This document shows positions 27,763 to 36,485 of a DNA stretch of 64,000 nucleotides, piece after piece (the first letter of the stretch is position 1; the number at the start of each line of letters is the position of its first letter). This DNA is from Chitinophaga tropicalis (GTDB lineage: Bacteria; Bacteroidota; Bacteroidia; Chitinophagales; Chitinophagaceae): the NCBI RefSeq assembly GCF_009758205.1, contig NZ_WRXN01000012.1, positions 186,001 to 250,000 of the forward strand, in the 5' to 3' direction. The position numbers and the translations under genes were made by a program. The notes below the pieces were generated by a model. That model did no database searches and was not told where the DNA came from. It saw only the letters and a program-made list of their open reading frames with translations.

Positions 27763-28371
27763 ATGGGAATAACGGATCGTAAGGAAAGGGAAAAGCAGGA
27801 AATGCGGAAGCTGATCATCGATGCCGCTATGGAGATGTTCATTGAAGTGGGATATGATAAGACTTCCATTCGTAGTATAGCTGACAAGATAGAATATAGT
27901 CCGGCCACAATTTATCTTTATTACAAGGATAAGGATGAGCTGTTATACGAGGTACAGGGAGAAGCGTTTGACAGGCTGCATAAACACTTTCTGAAAGAAG
28001 TTACAGCTGCAGACCCACTTGAAAGGCTTGAGCAGCTACTGGCTGCTTATATGACCTTCGGGCTTAAGCATCCGGATCTTTACGATCTTATGTTCATTCT
28101 CCGTTCCCCGATGAAAGCTGTAGAAGAAGAAGAAGCATGGCCTAATTGTGATAAGGAATATAATTTCCTGATAGATATAGTGAAAGGATGTATAGATAAG
28201 CTTCGCTTTACTGATCCGATGATAGCCGCTACCACTATCTGGTCTCTCGGACATGGAATTATTTCTCTGTATATCCGTGGGCGTTATAAAGTCTCGAAAC
28301 TACCTGACGAGCAGATAAAGGAAATGATGTGGCAGACGGCGAAAGCGCATATTGAGCTTATAAAACGTTAA
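27763..28371 (+). CDS. TetR/AcrR-family repressor
   Basis: 202 residues from the ATG at 27763; a TTG at 27742 in frame belongs to the -7 element. N-terminal HTH: RKLIIDAAMEMFIEVGYDKTSIRSIADKIEYSPATIYLYYKDKDEL read across residues 15-60, typical of TetR. The C-terminal domain (about 75-200) looks like the TetR_C family with WHG-type segment IWSLGHGIISLYIRG. It is followed by the TolC/MFP/RND efflux operon and divergent from an SDR gene, so it probably represses the pump and itself until a toxic ligand binds. Confidence 0.88.
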   Translation: MGITDRKEREKQEMRKLIIDAAMEMFIEVGYDKTSIRSIADKIEYSPATIYLYYKDKDELLYEVQGEAFDRLHKHFLKEVTAADPLERLEQLLAAYMTFGLKHPDLYDLMFILRSPMKAVEEEEAWPNCDKEYNFLIDIVKGCIDKLRFTDPMIAATTIWSLGHGIISLYIRGRYKVSKLPDEQIKEMMWQTAKAHIELIKR

Positions 28372-28486
28372 CAGGCAGGATGATAATACCAATTATATGA
28401 TGTGGTCAATATTTTTTAGGAGGCGGTTGGCTTTTGTTGCTTGACTTTGTCATGTTTGTATGCACAACATAGAATTCAATTTTTAG

Positions 28487-28510
28487 AACACGGGGATCCG
28501 TGTTTTTTTT
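28487..28510 (+). terminator. Intrinsic terminator between tetR and the efflux operon
   Basis: AACACGG/CCGTGTT stem with a GGAT loop and a run of eight T. It lies 115 bases after tetR and only 27 bases before the tolC-like start. It ends the tetR message, or acts as an attenuator if a promoter lies between 28372 and 28486. Confidence 0.8.
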
Positions 28511-28521
28511 AAATCTTATTA

Positions 28522-28536
28522 CTAAACATTGTTCAT
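28522..28536. promoter_or_regulatory. Candidate second TetR operator
   Basis: CTAAAC-ATT-GTTCAT keeps the left half and spacing of the perfect palindrome before tetR (CTAAAC-N3-GTTTAG), with two changes in the right half. It abuts the ATG of the efflux operon's first gene. Confidence 0.4.
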
Positions 28537-28537
28537 T

Positions 28538-29890
28538 ATGTCAACAAACATTATTAAACATTTACTGTTCATAATGCTGGGACTAACTATTTCCTATACC
28601 GGCTCAGGTCAGGACAAAGTGTTGGATAATTATATCCAGGAGGCATTTTCACATAATCAGGGCCTGCAGCAGCAGGGTTTTCAACTGGAAAAGTCACTCT
28701 ATGCGCTGAAAGAAGCAAAAAGTATGTTCTATCCGCAGATAGGATTACAGGGCAGTTATACCAAAGCTGATGGCGGCCGTACTATAGACCTGCCCCTGGG
28801 AGATCTGCTGAATGGCGCTTACAGCACATTGAACCAGCTGACCAACAGCGAGCGGTTCCCACAGTTGAAGAACCAGACAGTATTATTGAACCCTGACAAT
28901 TTCTATGATGCACATATCCGCACATCAATGCCTTTGGTCAATACAGAGATCTGGTATGCGCAAAAGATCAGGAAGGAAAGCATTTCCTTACAACAGGCAA
29001 CAGTCAATGTATATAAACGCTCTCTTGTTAAAGAGATCAAAACCGCGTATTACCAGTATTACCAGGCATGTAAAGCCGTAGATATCTATAATACCAACCT
29101 GCTGCAGGTACAGGAAAACATCCGCGTCAATACCAGCTTTGTAACTAACGGCGTTACCAATACCACAGCGCTTACCCGTGCCAGGGCAGAACAGCAGAAG
29201 GTTACAGCTGCGATTACGGATGCAGGGAATAAACAAAAGAATGCGCAGGCATATTTCAATTTTCTGCTGAACCGCCCGCTCTCCACTCCTGTGATCATGG
29301 ACAGTACAGCATTCGTGGCCACTGAAGTAGTACCAGGCAATGCTCCTGTCGTCCGGGAGGAATTGCTGCAACTTACCCAACAGGAAAAAGTAGCCTCATT
29401 AGTCTATAAACAATCAAAATCTTACCTGGTGCCTAAACTCAGTACCTACCTGGACCTCGGGTCCCAGGCTTTCAACTGGAAGGTGAATAGCCAGTCGCGC
29501 TATTACATGTGGGGAGTGAACCTTCAGTGGGACCTCTTTTCTGCCGGTCAGCGGAAACATAAAGCTGCACAGGCAGCTGCAGATATAAAGGTGATACAGG
29601 CCGCCTATAATGAGACCAACAATAGTCTGCAACTGGAGCAACAGGTGGCAGAGAACAACTTCCATACAGCCGTTGCCAATTACAAAAGTGCTGAACAGCA
29701 ACTACAGCTTTCAGAAAAATATTATACGGACCAATCAAAGGTGTATAAAGCCGGGCAGCTGTTGTACATAGAACTGCTGGATGCACAGAACCAGCTTACC
29801 AGTGCACGTTTGCAACTGTCTGTGGCGCTGGCGGCCGTACAGACAGCGCTGGCCGATATAGAACGTACACAAGCCTCTTACAAACTTTAA
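28538..29890 (+). CDS. TolC-like outer-membrane efflux protein
   Basis: 450 residues from the ATG at 28538, giving a signal peptide ending near YTGSGQ. Two repeats of the outer membrane efflux (OEP) family with long helical, coiled-coil-like segments (about 30-210 and 240-450). It forms the outer-membrane channel of a tripartite pump with the adaptor and RND permease that follow. First gene of the operon, 81 bases before the adaptor. Confidence 0.9.
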   Translation: MSTNIIKHLLFIMLGLTISYTGSGQDKVLDNYIQEAFSHNQGLQQQGFQLEKSLYALKEAKSMFYPQIGLQGSYTKADGGRTIDLPLGDLLNGAYSTLNQLTNSERFPQLKNQTVLLNPDNFYDAHIRTSMPLVNTEIWYAQKIRKESISLQQATVNVYKRSLVKEIKTAYYQYYQACKAVDIYNTNLLQVQENIRVNTSFVTNGVTNTTALTRARAEQQKVTAAITDAGNKQKNAQAYFNFLLNRPLSTPVIMDSTAFVATEVVPGNAPVVREELLQLTQQEKVASLVYKQSKSYLVPKLSTYLDLGSQAFNWKVNSQSRYYMWGVNLQWDLFSAGQRKHKAAQAAADIKVIQAAYNETNNSLQLEQQVAENNFHTAVANYKSAEQQLQLSEKYYTDQSKVYKAGQLLYIELLDAQNQLTSARLQLSVALAAVQTALADIERTQASYKL

Positions 29891-29971
29891 ACTTAAAACC
29901 AGGTAGTGTACCAGAGTAGTGCGTCTGCCTCTGACGGATAAACTGAAACACTATCTAAAATCATTACAGAT

Positions 29972-31036
29972 ATGAAAACGATCCTCTCTATCGCACTACT
30001 GGCATCTCTCCCGGTTTTTATGATCTCCTGCAGAGAAGCCAGCTCCGCCAGTCAGACCAACCAGGTCTCCGTTATCCCGGTAAAACTGCTTCCGCTTAAT
30101 GCACAGCTGAGCAGCACTTCTTCTATTGCCGTATCAGGACAGTTCACTACCGATGATGAGGTGCTGCTTTCTTTCAAAACAGGCGGTATCATTCAAAGGA
30201 TAATGGTAAAGGAAGGAGATGCTATCAAACAGGGACAATTGCTGGCAGCGCTCAATCCTGTTGAGATCAACGCACAGGTGCAACAGGCACAACTCGGACA
30301 TGAGAAAGCACAGCGTGATTATAAAAGAGTGGAAAACCTCTATAAGGACAGCGTGGCCACCCTGGAGCAGTTGCAGAACGCCAAAACCGCGCTGGACATA
30401 GCAGCAGAGCAATTAAAGACAGCACAGTTCAATCGCAGCCACTCGCAGATCCTTGCTACCGCTAATGGCTATGTGCTGCGTAAACTGGCCAGTGAAGGAC
30501 AACTTGTACAACCCGGCACGCCGGTACTGGAAACCAATGGCGCACAATCCGGGAACTGGTTGCTGCGTGTAAACCTGAGCAATAAGGAATGGGCGGCAAT
30601 CCGCCTGAACGATAAAGCAGCAGTAGAAGTAGAAGCCGCTCCGGGACAGATCTTTCACGGCGCTATCTCCCGTAAATCAGAAGGTATTCAGCCACAGAAC
30701 AGCACCTTCACTGCCGATATCCGTCTAACCGGCCCCATGCCGGCTGCCATAGCATTCGGCATGTTCGGCAAAGCGGTGTTATCCCCTTCAGATACTGCCA
30801 CCACTACGGCAAATGGCCCATGGGCAATACCTTATGATGCACTCCTGGAAGGAGACGGCAGCAACGGTTATGTATTCATCACGAACGATAACAAGACCGC
30901 GCACAAAATACCTGTTACCATTTCCGGTATGGAAAAGGACAAGGTTATTGTCAGTAACGGGCTTCAACAGGCTGCTGCCCTTATCATTTCCGGTAGCGCT
31001 TATCTTACGGAAGGCAGCACAATTAAAGTACAGTAA
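29972..31036 (+). CDS. RND efflux periplasmic adaptor (membrane fusion protein)
   Basis: 354 residues. It is a lipoprotein: MKTILSIALLASLPVFMISC with the lipobox Cys at about 20. Barrel/lipoyl segments are visible (VKEGDAIKQGQLLAALNP and ANGYVLRKLASEGQLVQPGTPV) around a coiled-coil hairpin (about 90-145). It connects the TolC-like channel with the RND permease; the gap to the next gene is 33 bases. Confidence 0.9.
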   Translation: MKTILSIALLASLPVFMISCREASSASQTNQVSVIPVKLLPLNAQLSSTSSIAVSGQFTTDDEVLLSFKTGGIIQRIMVKEGDAIKQGQLLAALNPVEINAQVQQAQLGHEKAQRDYKRVENLYKDSVATLEQLQNAKTALDIAAEQLKTAQFNRSHSQILATANGYVLRKLASEGQLVQPGTPVLETNGAQSGNWLLRVNLSNKEWAAIRLNDKAAVEVEAAPGQIFHGAISRKSEGIQPQNSTFTADIRLTGPMPAAIAFGMFGKAVLSPSDTATTTANGPWAIPYDALLEGDGSNGYVFITNDNKTAHKIPVTISGMEKDKVIVSNGLQQAAALIISGSAYLTEGSTIKVQ

Positions 31037-31069
31037 GGCCCTTTTATCATCCGTCAAATTATCTGAAAA

Positions 31070-34000
31070 ATGAAGATCTCAACATATGCGGTAAAGAACT
31101 ACCAGTTCACCCTGGTGCTCTTTATCATGATCATTGTATTGGGCATTACTACTATTATGACCATGCCCCGGTCTGAAGACCCGGACACCCACTCTCCTTC
31201 TTTCCTCGTGGTAACAGTTTATCCCGGCACCAGTCCGAAAGATATGGAGAACCTGGTGGTAGATCCGCTGGAAAAGGAGCTCTATTCGCAGGAGAACATC
31301 AAACGTGTACGTTCTAACATAGGTGATGGCCTGGCTGTAATAAGGGTGGATTATACCTATAACAGTAATGTGGACGACAAATACCAGGAAATACTGCGTG
31401 TAGTGAACGGGAAACGTGGCGATCTTCCGGAGAATATCAATCTTACGGTACAGCGCATACAGCCCAGTGATGTGAACATTATGCAGATAGCGCTGATCTC
31501 AGAAACAGCTTCCCGCGATAAGCTGCAATACTATGCAGAAAAACTCCAGGATGAACTGGAAAGAGTTAAAGCATTAAAAAATGTAGAGATACACGGTATC
31601 CCTAAAAGGCAGGTGAGGATAGAGCTGAACATGGAGAAAATAGCTACTATGGGACTGCCGCTGAACAATGTAATAGGCAGCGTGCAGAACGAGATCACCA
31701 ATATACCCGGCGGCAGTGTAGACGCCGGCAACCGTACATACAACATCAAGAGCAGCGGCAGCTATCAGCAGCTGGATGAAATAAAGAATACGATAGTATA
31801 CAACAGCAATGGCAAGAATATTTTTCTCCGGGATATTGCCAACCTGTATTATGGCTTTGAAGATGAACAATATGAAACAAGGCTGAACGGGCGCCGCTGT
31901 GCTCTTGTTGTTGCAGCGCAGAAAGAAGGACAGAATATCAGTAAAACAAAGGAAGAATATGCCCCGGTGCTGGCCCGGTTCAAAAAGACGCTGCCGGCAA
32001 ATATCGATATGATACAGCATTTTGACCAGGCAGAGAACGTGAACAGGCGGCTTGGTAAACTGGGAGAAGACTTCATCATTGCTATCCTGCTGGTGGCTAT
32101 TACCCTGCTGCCCCTGGGCTTCCGCCCGGCAGTGATAGTAATGATCTCTATCCCTCTTTCGCTGGCTATAGGTATTATTCTCCTGCAGATATTCGGATAT
32201 AGTCTTAACCAGCTGAGTATTGTAGGACTGGTAGTTGCACTCGGCTTGCTGGTAGATGACAGCATCGTAGTAGTAGAGAATATTGAACGCTGGATACTGG
32301 AGGGGCATAGCCGGATGGAAGCTACGCTTAAAGCTACCAAACAGATAGGCATGGCCGTTTTAGGTTGTACTGCTGCGCTGATGATAGCCTTTATGCCGCT
32401 GGTATTCCTGCCGGAAGGTGCGGGCGATTTTATTCGTAGTCTCCCACTGGCAGTGATCTTCAGCGTATTTGCATCGATGCTGGTATCTCTCACTATCATC
32501 CCGTTCCTGTCCAGCAAGCTGCTGAAAGAACATGCAGGTAACCCGGAAGGAAATATCTTCATGCGCGCCCTGAAACGTCTTATCCATGGTAGCTATTCAC
32601 GGCTGCTGGATAAAGCGCTTAAAAGACCGGTTATTACTATCGTCATTACACTGATCATTTTCGGCGGGTCTATGGTGCTGTTCCAGGTAGTAGGCTTCAG
32701 TCTTTTCCCGGCCTCAGAAAAGCCCCAGTTCCTTATCAATATCACTACGCCGCCACAGTCCAGTCTGGCATACACCAAATCCGTTGCCAGGAATATTGAG
32801 CAGACGCTGCTGCATGAAAAAGAGGTACAGTATTTTTCTACCAACGTAGGTAAGGGTAATCCGCGTATTTACTACAACGTTATACAGGAAAATGAAAAGA
32901 CAGATTTTGCGCAGCTCTTCGTGCAACTGCATGTAAACACAACACCGGAACAGAAACTGGAGCTGATAGAAAAGCTGCGCCGGCAATGGACGCCTTATCC
33001 GGGAGCAAAAGTAGAGGTGGTGAACTTTGAACAGGGCCCTCCTGTTACCGCGCCTGTGGAAGTGCGATTGTTCGGAGACAACCTGGATACACTACGGAAC
33101 CTGGCAGGGAAAGTAGAGAGGATGCTGGAACAGGTGCCGGGCGCCATGTATGTAAACAACCCGGTTAAACTACTGAAAAGTGATATACGTGTAAATATAG
33201 ATAAGGATAAAGCCCAGCTGCTGGGAATACCGGGAATCAATATTGACCGTACTGTGCGACTGGCTGTAGCAGGACTTAAGCTGGGGCATTATGCTGACAA
33301 CAACGATAATGACTATGATGTGCTGATGACACGTAATAAAGATGGCAGGCCTACATTGGATGTATTCCGTAACCTGTATGTAAACAACCAGGATGGAAAG
33401 GCCATTCCGCTTTCGCAGGTGGCTGATCTGAAAATGGAGGCGTCTCCGCTCAGCATCAATCACCAGGAAAAGAGAAGGGTGGTAACTGTCTCAGCTTCTG
33501 TAAAGAAAGGGTTCCTGGCTGACCAGGTTATAAATACCACCATTGCCAAAATGGATGTGATGCCTATGCCTGTTGGGTATAGCTATGAAATGGGAGGTGA
33601 AGTAGAAACAAGAAAGGATTCCTTTGGCGGGTTCATGAGTATCATTATCGTTACTATTTTCCTTTTCATTGCGGTGCTGGTGCTGGAATTCAAGACATTT
33701 AAGAGTACCCTTATTGTACTTTCTGTTATTCCGCTGGGGGTTGTAGGCGCTGCTGTTGCCTTATGGGTGACCGGGAATTCTCTCTCATTTGTAGCTATTA
33801 TAGGAATGATAGCACTGGCGGGTATTGAAGTGAAGAATACAATACTGTTAGTGGACTTTACCAATCAGCTGAGAGCGGAAGGGAAAACGCTGGATGAAGC
33901 GGTAAGAGAGGCTGGTGAGATACGTTTTCTGCCTATTGTGCTGACGTCGCTGACAGCTATTGGCGGGTTGATACCCATTGCAATTTCTACTAATCCGCTG

Positions 34001-34108
34001 ATAGCGCCGTTGGCTATTGTGCTGATTGGCGGGCTTATCAGCTCTACGTTGTTGTCGAGGATAGTGACGCCTATCATTTATAAGTTAATACCACCAGGAG
34101 TGGGATGA
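31070..34108 (+). CDS. RND multidrug efflux permease
   Basis: 1012 residues, AcrB/MexB-type inner-membrane proton antiporter. Twelve helices in two halves with large periplasmic domains after TM1 and TM7. TM4 contains GLLVDDSIVVVENIERW with the proton-relay Asp pair, and TM10-11 the matching ALAGIEVKNTILLVDF. N-terminus is MKISTYAVKNYQFTLVLFIM. The family members without HAE1-specific features export drugs, dyes or solvents; the closest assignment is acriflavin-type, not heavy metal. Last gene of the operon, ending at a strong terminator. Confidence 0.94.
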   Translation: MKISTYAVKNYQFTLVLFIMIIVLGITTIMTMPRSEDPDTHSPSFLVVTVYPGTSPKDMENLVVDPLEKELYSQENIKRVRSNIGDGLAVIRVDYTYNSNVDDKYQEILRVVNGKRGDLPENINLTVQRIQPSDVNIMQIALISETASRDKLQYYAEKLQDELERVKALKNVEIHGIPKRQVRIELNMEKIATMGLPLNNVIGSVQNEITNIPGGSVDAGNRTYNIKSSGSYQQLDEIKNTIVYNSNGKNIFLRDIANLYYGFEDEQYETRLNGRRCALVVAAQKEGQNISKTKEEYAPVLARFKKTLPANIDMIQHFDQAENVNRRLGKLGEDFIIAILLVAITLLPLGFRPAVIVMISIPLSLAIGIILLQIFGYSLNQLSIVGLVVALGLLVDDSIVVVENIERWILEGHSRMEATLKATKQIGMAVLGCTAALMIAFMPLVFLPEGAGDFIRSLPLAVIFSVFASMLVSLTIIPFLSSKLLKEHAGNPEGNIFMRALKRLIHGSYSRLLDKALKRPVITIVITLIIFGGSMVLFQVVGFSLFPASEKPQFLINITTPPQSSLAYTKSVARNIEQTLLHEKEVQYFSTNVGKGNPRIYYNVIQENEKTDFAQLFVQLHVNTTPEQKLELIEKLRRQWTPYPGAKVEVVNFEQGPPVTAPVEVRLFGDNLDTLRNLAGKVERMLEQVPGAMYVNNPVKLLKSDIRVNIDKDKAQLLGIPGINIDRTVRLAVAGLKLGHYADNNDNDYDVLMTRNKDGRPTLDVFRNLYVNNQDGKAIPLSQVADLKMEASPLSINHQEKRRVVTVSASVKKGFLADQVINTTIAKMDVMPMPVGYSYEMGGEVETRKDSFGGFMSIIIVTIFLFIAVLVLEFKTFKSTLIVLSVIPLGVVGAAVALWVTGNSLSFVAIIGMIALAGIEVKNTILLVDFTNQLRAEGKTLDEAVREAGEIRFLPIVLTSLTAIGGLIPIAISTNPLIAPLAIVLIGGLISSTLLSRIVTPIIYKLIPPGVG

Positions 34109-34112
34109 TTGC

Positions 34113-34143
34113 AAAAAAAGCGGGTCTATGGCCCGCTTTTTTT
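34113..34143. terminator. Bidirectional terminator after the efflux operon
   Basis: AAAAAAAGCGGG/CCCGCTTTTTTT stem with a seven-base loop. The plus-strand T run ends the efflux message; on the minus strand it ends the GDSL esterase gene, whose stop codon (34142-34144) lies in the same run. Confidence 0.88.
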
Positions 34144-34912
34144 ATTTTTTAATTGTTTCCAACCATGCAGAAGACATCAGAGAAGCCCCTGCCAGCGAAG
34201 GATGCACCCCATCTCCCGTCCAGTAAACGCCTGGTGCAGATTGCTGTGCTTTGTCGAAGACAGTTTGATAAGGGATGAAAGCTGCGTCATACTTTGTTGC
34301 TATTTCATGTGCAGCCGCACGGTAATCGTTAAATGCAGGATACCATTTATCGTCCACTGCTTTGATACCTTTTACCGCAAACGGCTCACCAATGATGAGC
34401 TGCAGCTCAGGCAGCTTCTGCTTTGTACGGTCCAGCAATGCTGTAAAGTCATCACGGTATGTTTTGATGGTACCCTTATAATTACCTGTCAGTGTATGCC
34501 AGAAGTCGTTTACCCCTATCAGAATGCTGAGTACGTCTGGTTTGATATCCAGGCATTCTGCGTCCCAGCGTTCTGCCAGCTGATATACTTTGTTACCACT
34601 GATCCCTTTATTATAGATCTTCAGGTTCCTGTCCGGGAATTGTTTCAGCAGCGCTGCGGCGGTGAGATAGGCATAACCGTTGCCCAGTGCGCCGGAGTCG
34701 TTAGCGTCTGACTTATCTTTCTTTCTTCCTGCATCAGTGATAGAATCACCCTGGAAGAGCACTACTGCGTCTTTCTTTAAAGTTATTTTCTTAACGCGGG
34801 TTTCATTTACTGTGGCAGCAGCAACAACTTCCGGCAGGCTTAGAGCTGCCAGGCTGCCCAGGGAAACATTCCGGATAAAGTTCCTCCGGTTGGAAATAGG
34901 TTTTTGTTCCAT
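34142..34912 (-). CDS. Tat-exported SGNH/GDSL hydrolase
   Basis: 256 residues. The N-terminus SNRRNFIRNVSLGSLAALSL is a twin-arginine signal, so the enzyme is probably exported folded. SGNH blocks: GDSITDAG (nucleophile Ser about 57), Gly in KGISGNKV, Asn in IGVNDFWHTL, and DGVHPSLAG with the catalytic Asp/His near the C-terminus. Such enzymes remove acyl groups from polysaccharides or lipids; a carbohydrate esterase role fits this glycan-degrading type of organism but is inference. Confidence 0.87.
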   Translation of the reverse strand: MEQKPISNRRNFIRNVSLGSLAALSLPEVVAAATVNETRVKKITLKKDAVVLFQGDSITDAGRKKDKSDANDSGALGNGYAYLTAAALLKQFPDRNLKIYNKGISGNKVYQLAERWDAECLDIKPDVLSILIGVNDFWHTLTGNYKGTIKTYRDDFTALLDRTKQKLPELQLIIGEPFAVKGIKAVDDKWYPAFNDYRAAAHEIATKYDAAFIPYQTVFDKAQQSAPGVYWTGDGVHPSLAGASLMSSAWLETIKK

Positions 34913-35417
34913 GGAATTGTTTGAATTAAAATAAAGCTAATAAATTATAGTAATAAAAATAAGAGAGTGTCTCAATTTGGGTTTGTCTGCTGCAGGCAGA
35001 CAAACGGTGGCTATAATAAAAATAAATATGCCGCCCAGGATTAGGCGGCAATTTAGTTATCTATCCTATGAAAACCTGTGTTAAAAAATCTTTCGCAGTT
35101 GCCTGGTATACAACGACTACGTATAACCAGGCTTAACGAGAGTTTATTGGCTTTATTAGGATATGGCTCTCGTTCTTTACAAACGGCATACTTTATGATA
35201 TATCTTGCAGTATGCGATACTAAAAGAATAAAATATGTCGTTAAATGATATAAGTTTAAACCCTCATTTGTATAATTTCATATTCTGAATATGATTAGCT
35301 TTAAATGATTTATGTATTTCTGATGTAAAGATGGTCAATTGTTGCGGTCGATTAGATAATTTTACCGGGCTGTTTTCGAAAATGAGTAAGGATACACATA
35401 TTTCTAGGTGCTAACAC
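34913..35417. other. AT-rich intergenic stretch with several hairpins
   Basis: No convincing gene. Inverted repeats stand out: GTTTGTCTGC/GCAGACAAAC at 34981-35005; TGCCGCC/GGCGGCA at 35029-35050 with a U-rich minus-strand tail; CCTGGTATAC with GTATAACCAGG at about 35102-35131; AACGAGAG/CTCTCGTT about 35136-35174; GCATACT/AGTATGC about 35185-35213. Read on the minus strand the last four would form three stems ending in a terminator. A small RNA is possible; no known family is recognised. Confidence 0.35.
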
Positions 35418-35606
35418 TTATTTTAAGCAATGGCAGCAGCCCCGGCATTTAAAGCCCACGTTATTTAACGCATATTTACGTGCAGATCGAGGTTGCAGGC
35501 TCACTACCCCATATCTTTCCTTGAAATTCCTGGTGAATAATCCTGAACACCGGTAATGAAAATTACTATTACAGGAATGGTCATAACCTATCATTAAAAT
35601 GAACAC
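35418..35606 (-). pseudogene. Possible remnant of an AraC-type C-terminal HTH
   Basis: A 62-codon frame reading ...IGYDHSCNSNF...GLFTRNFKERYGVV...PRSARKYA resembles the second helix-turn-helix of AraC regulators (GYdxxSnFxRxFKxxyG...PxxYRKKY) with an insertion. There is no first HTH or sensor domain around it, so if the likeness is real this is a decayed fragment. It may equally be chance. Confidence 0.25.
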
Positions 35607-35626
35607 ATTTGAATATTCAGCTTAAC

Positions 35627-35755
35627 ATGGCTCTTGCTACTATGCCAATACTATTGTATCCTGAGGCCAGTTTAAACGACTATTATGCGTCTTATAAAAA
35701 CACTAACGTATCCGGTTATCCTATGCTCCAGCAACAGACTAACAGGAACGAATAA
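35627..35755 (+). CDS. Short open frame before the pseudo-response regulator
   Basis: 42 codons from ATG to TAA, beginning MALATMPILLYPEASLNDYY. It ends 22 bases before the response regulator gene and would be in the same transcript. No motif or membrane helix is evident. Given the length, chance is a real alternative. Confidence 0.25.
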   Translation: MALATMPILLYPEASLNDYYASYKNTNVSGYPMLQQQTNRNE

Positions 35756-35777
35756 ACTACCTCAAACATAATCGCCA

Positions 35778-36443
35778 ATGAAAGAACCAATGTACAGAAT
35801 ACTGATTCTGGAAGAAGATGCTGCTTTGATCAAAAAGATACAACAGTTGCTGACCCTTCACAACTATGATGTACTGACCTGCACAACTGCTGAAGAAGGT
35901 ATTTATATCTGCCGTCAGTATAAACCGGACCTGCTTGTTTGCGGGGTAAGATTAAGGGGAGGCAGTGGTTTCCATTTTCTGATGGAATTGCGTAATGATC
36001 CTTCATTACAGCATATGCCTTTTATTTTTATCAGCGGAAAAGAAACGAAAGAAGACATGCGTATGGGGATGAACCTGGGTGCTGATGATTTTCTCACTAA
36101 ACCTTTTAAAAGCAAGGAACTGTTGCTGAGCATTAAGTCGAGGCTTACAAGGTTTACTGTTTTTAATATCCAACAGCGGGAAAAGAAACATACTACTATT
36201 GTTTCCATGCCTGTTATCCCGCCTGAGATCCATAACAAACTCAGCAAGACAGAATTCAGGATCATGCAGATGATCGCAGAAGGCCTTAGTACCCGTGAAA
36301 TAGCAGAGCAGCTGAACATCAGCATCAAAACGGTGGAGAACCACAGACACAATATTTCAAAAAAACTGAACCTTACAGGTCACAATTCCCTCATCAAGTA
36401 TGCAATAAAGAATCTTACCCAGCAATACCGTATACTCTCATAG
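35778..36443 (+). CDS. LuxR/NarL-type regulator with a degenerate receiver domain
   Basis: 221 residues: receiver-like domain (about 5-125) and a C-terminal LuxR HTH (about 155-215) with LSKTEFRIMQMIAEGLSTREIAEQL across residues 153-177 and SIKTVENHRHNISKKL. The acidic pocket is partly kept (LEEDA) and the conserved Lys is in FLTKPFK, but the phospho-acceptor Asp is Gly56 (LLVCGVRLR). It should not be phosphorylated in the usual way and may act constitutively or sense something else. No kinase gene adjoins. Start at 35778; an ATG four codons on is also possible. Confidence 0.85.
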   Translation: MKEPMYRILILEEDAALIKKIQQLLTLHNYDVLTCTTAEEGIYICRQYKPDLLVCGVRLRGGSGFHFLMELRNDPSLQHMPFIFISGKETKEDMRMGMNLGADDFLTKPFKSKELLLSIKSRLTRFTVFNIQQREKKHTTIVSMPVIPPEIHNKLSKTEFRIMQMIAEGLSTREIAEQLNISIKTVENHRHNISKKLNLTGHNSLIKYAIKNLTQQYRILS

Positions 36444-36485
36444 AATGTTCAATGCCTTTTTTATGAAGTATTGCCAACCCGCTGC

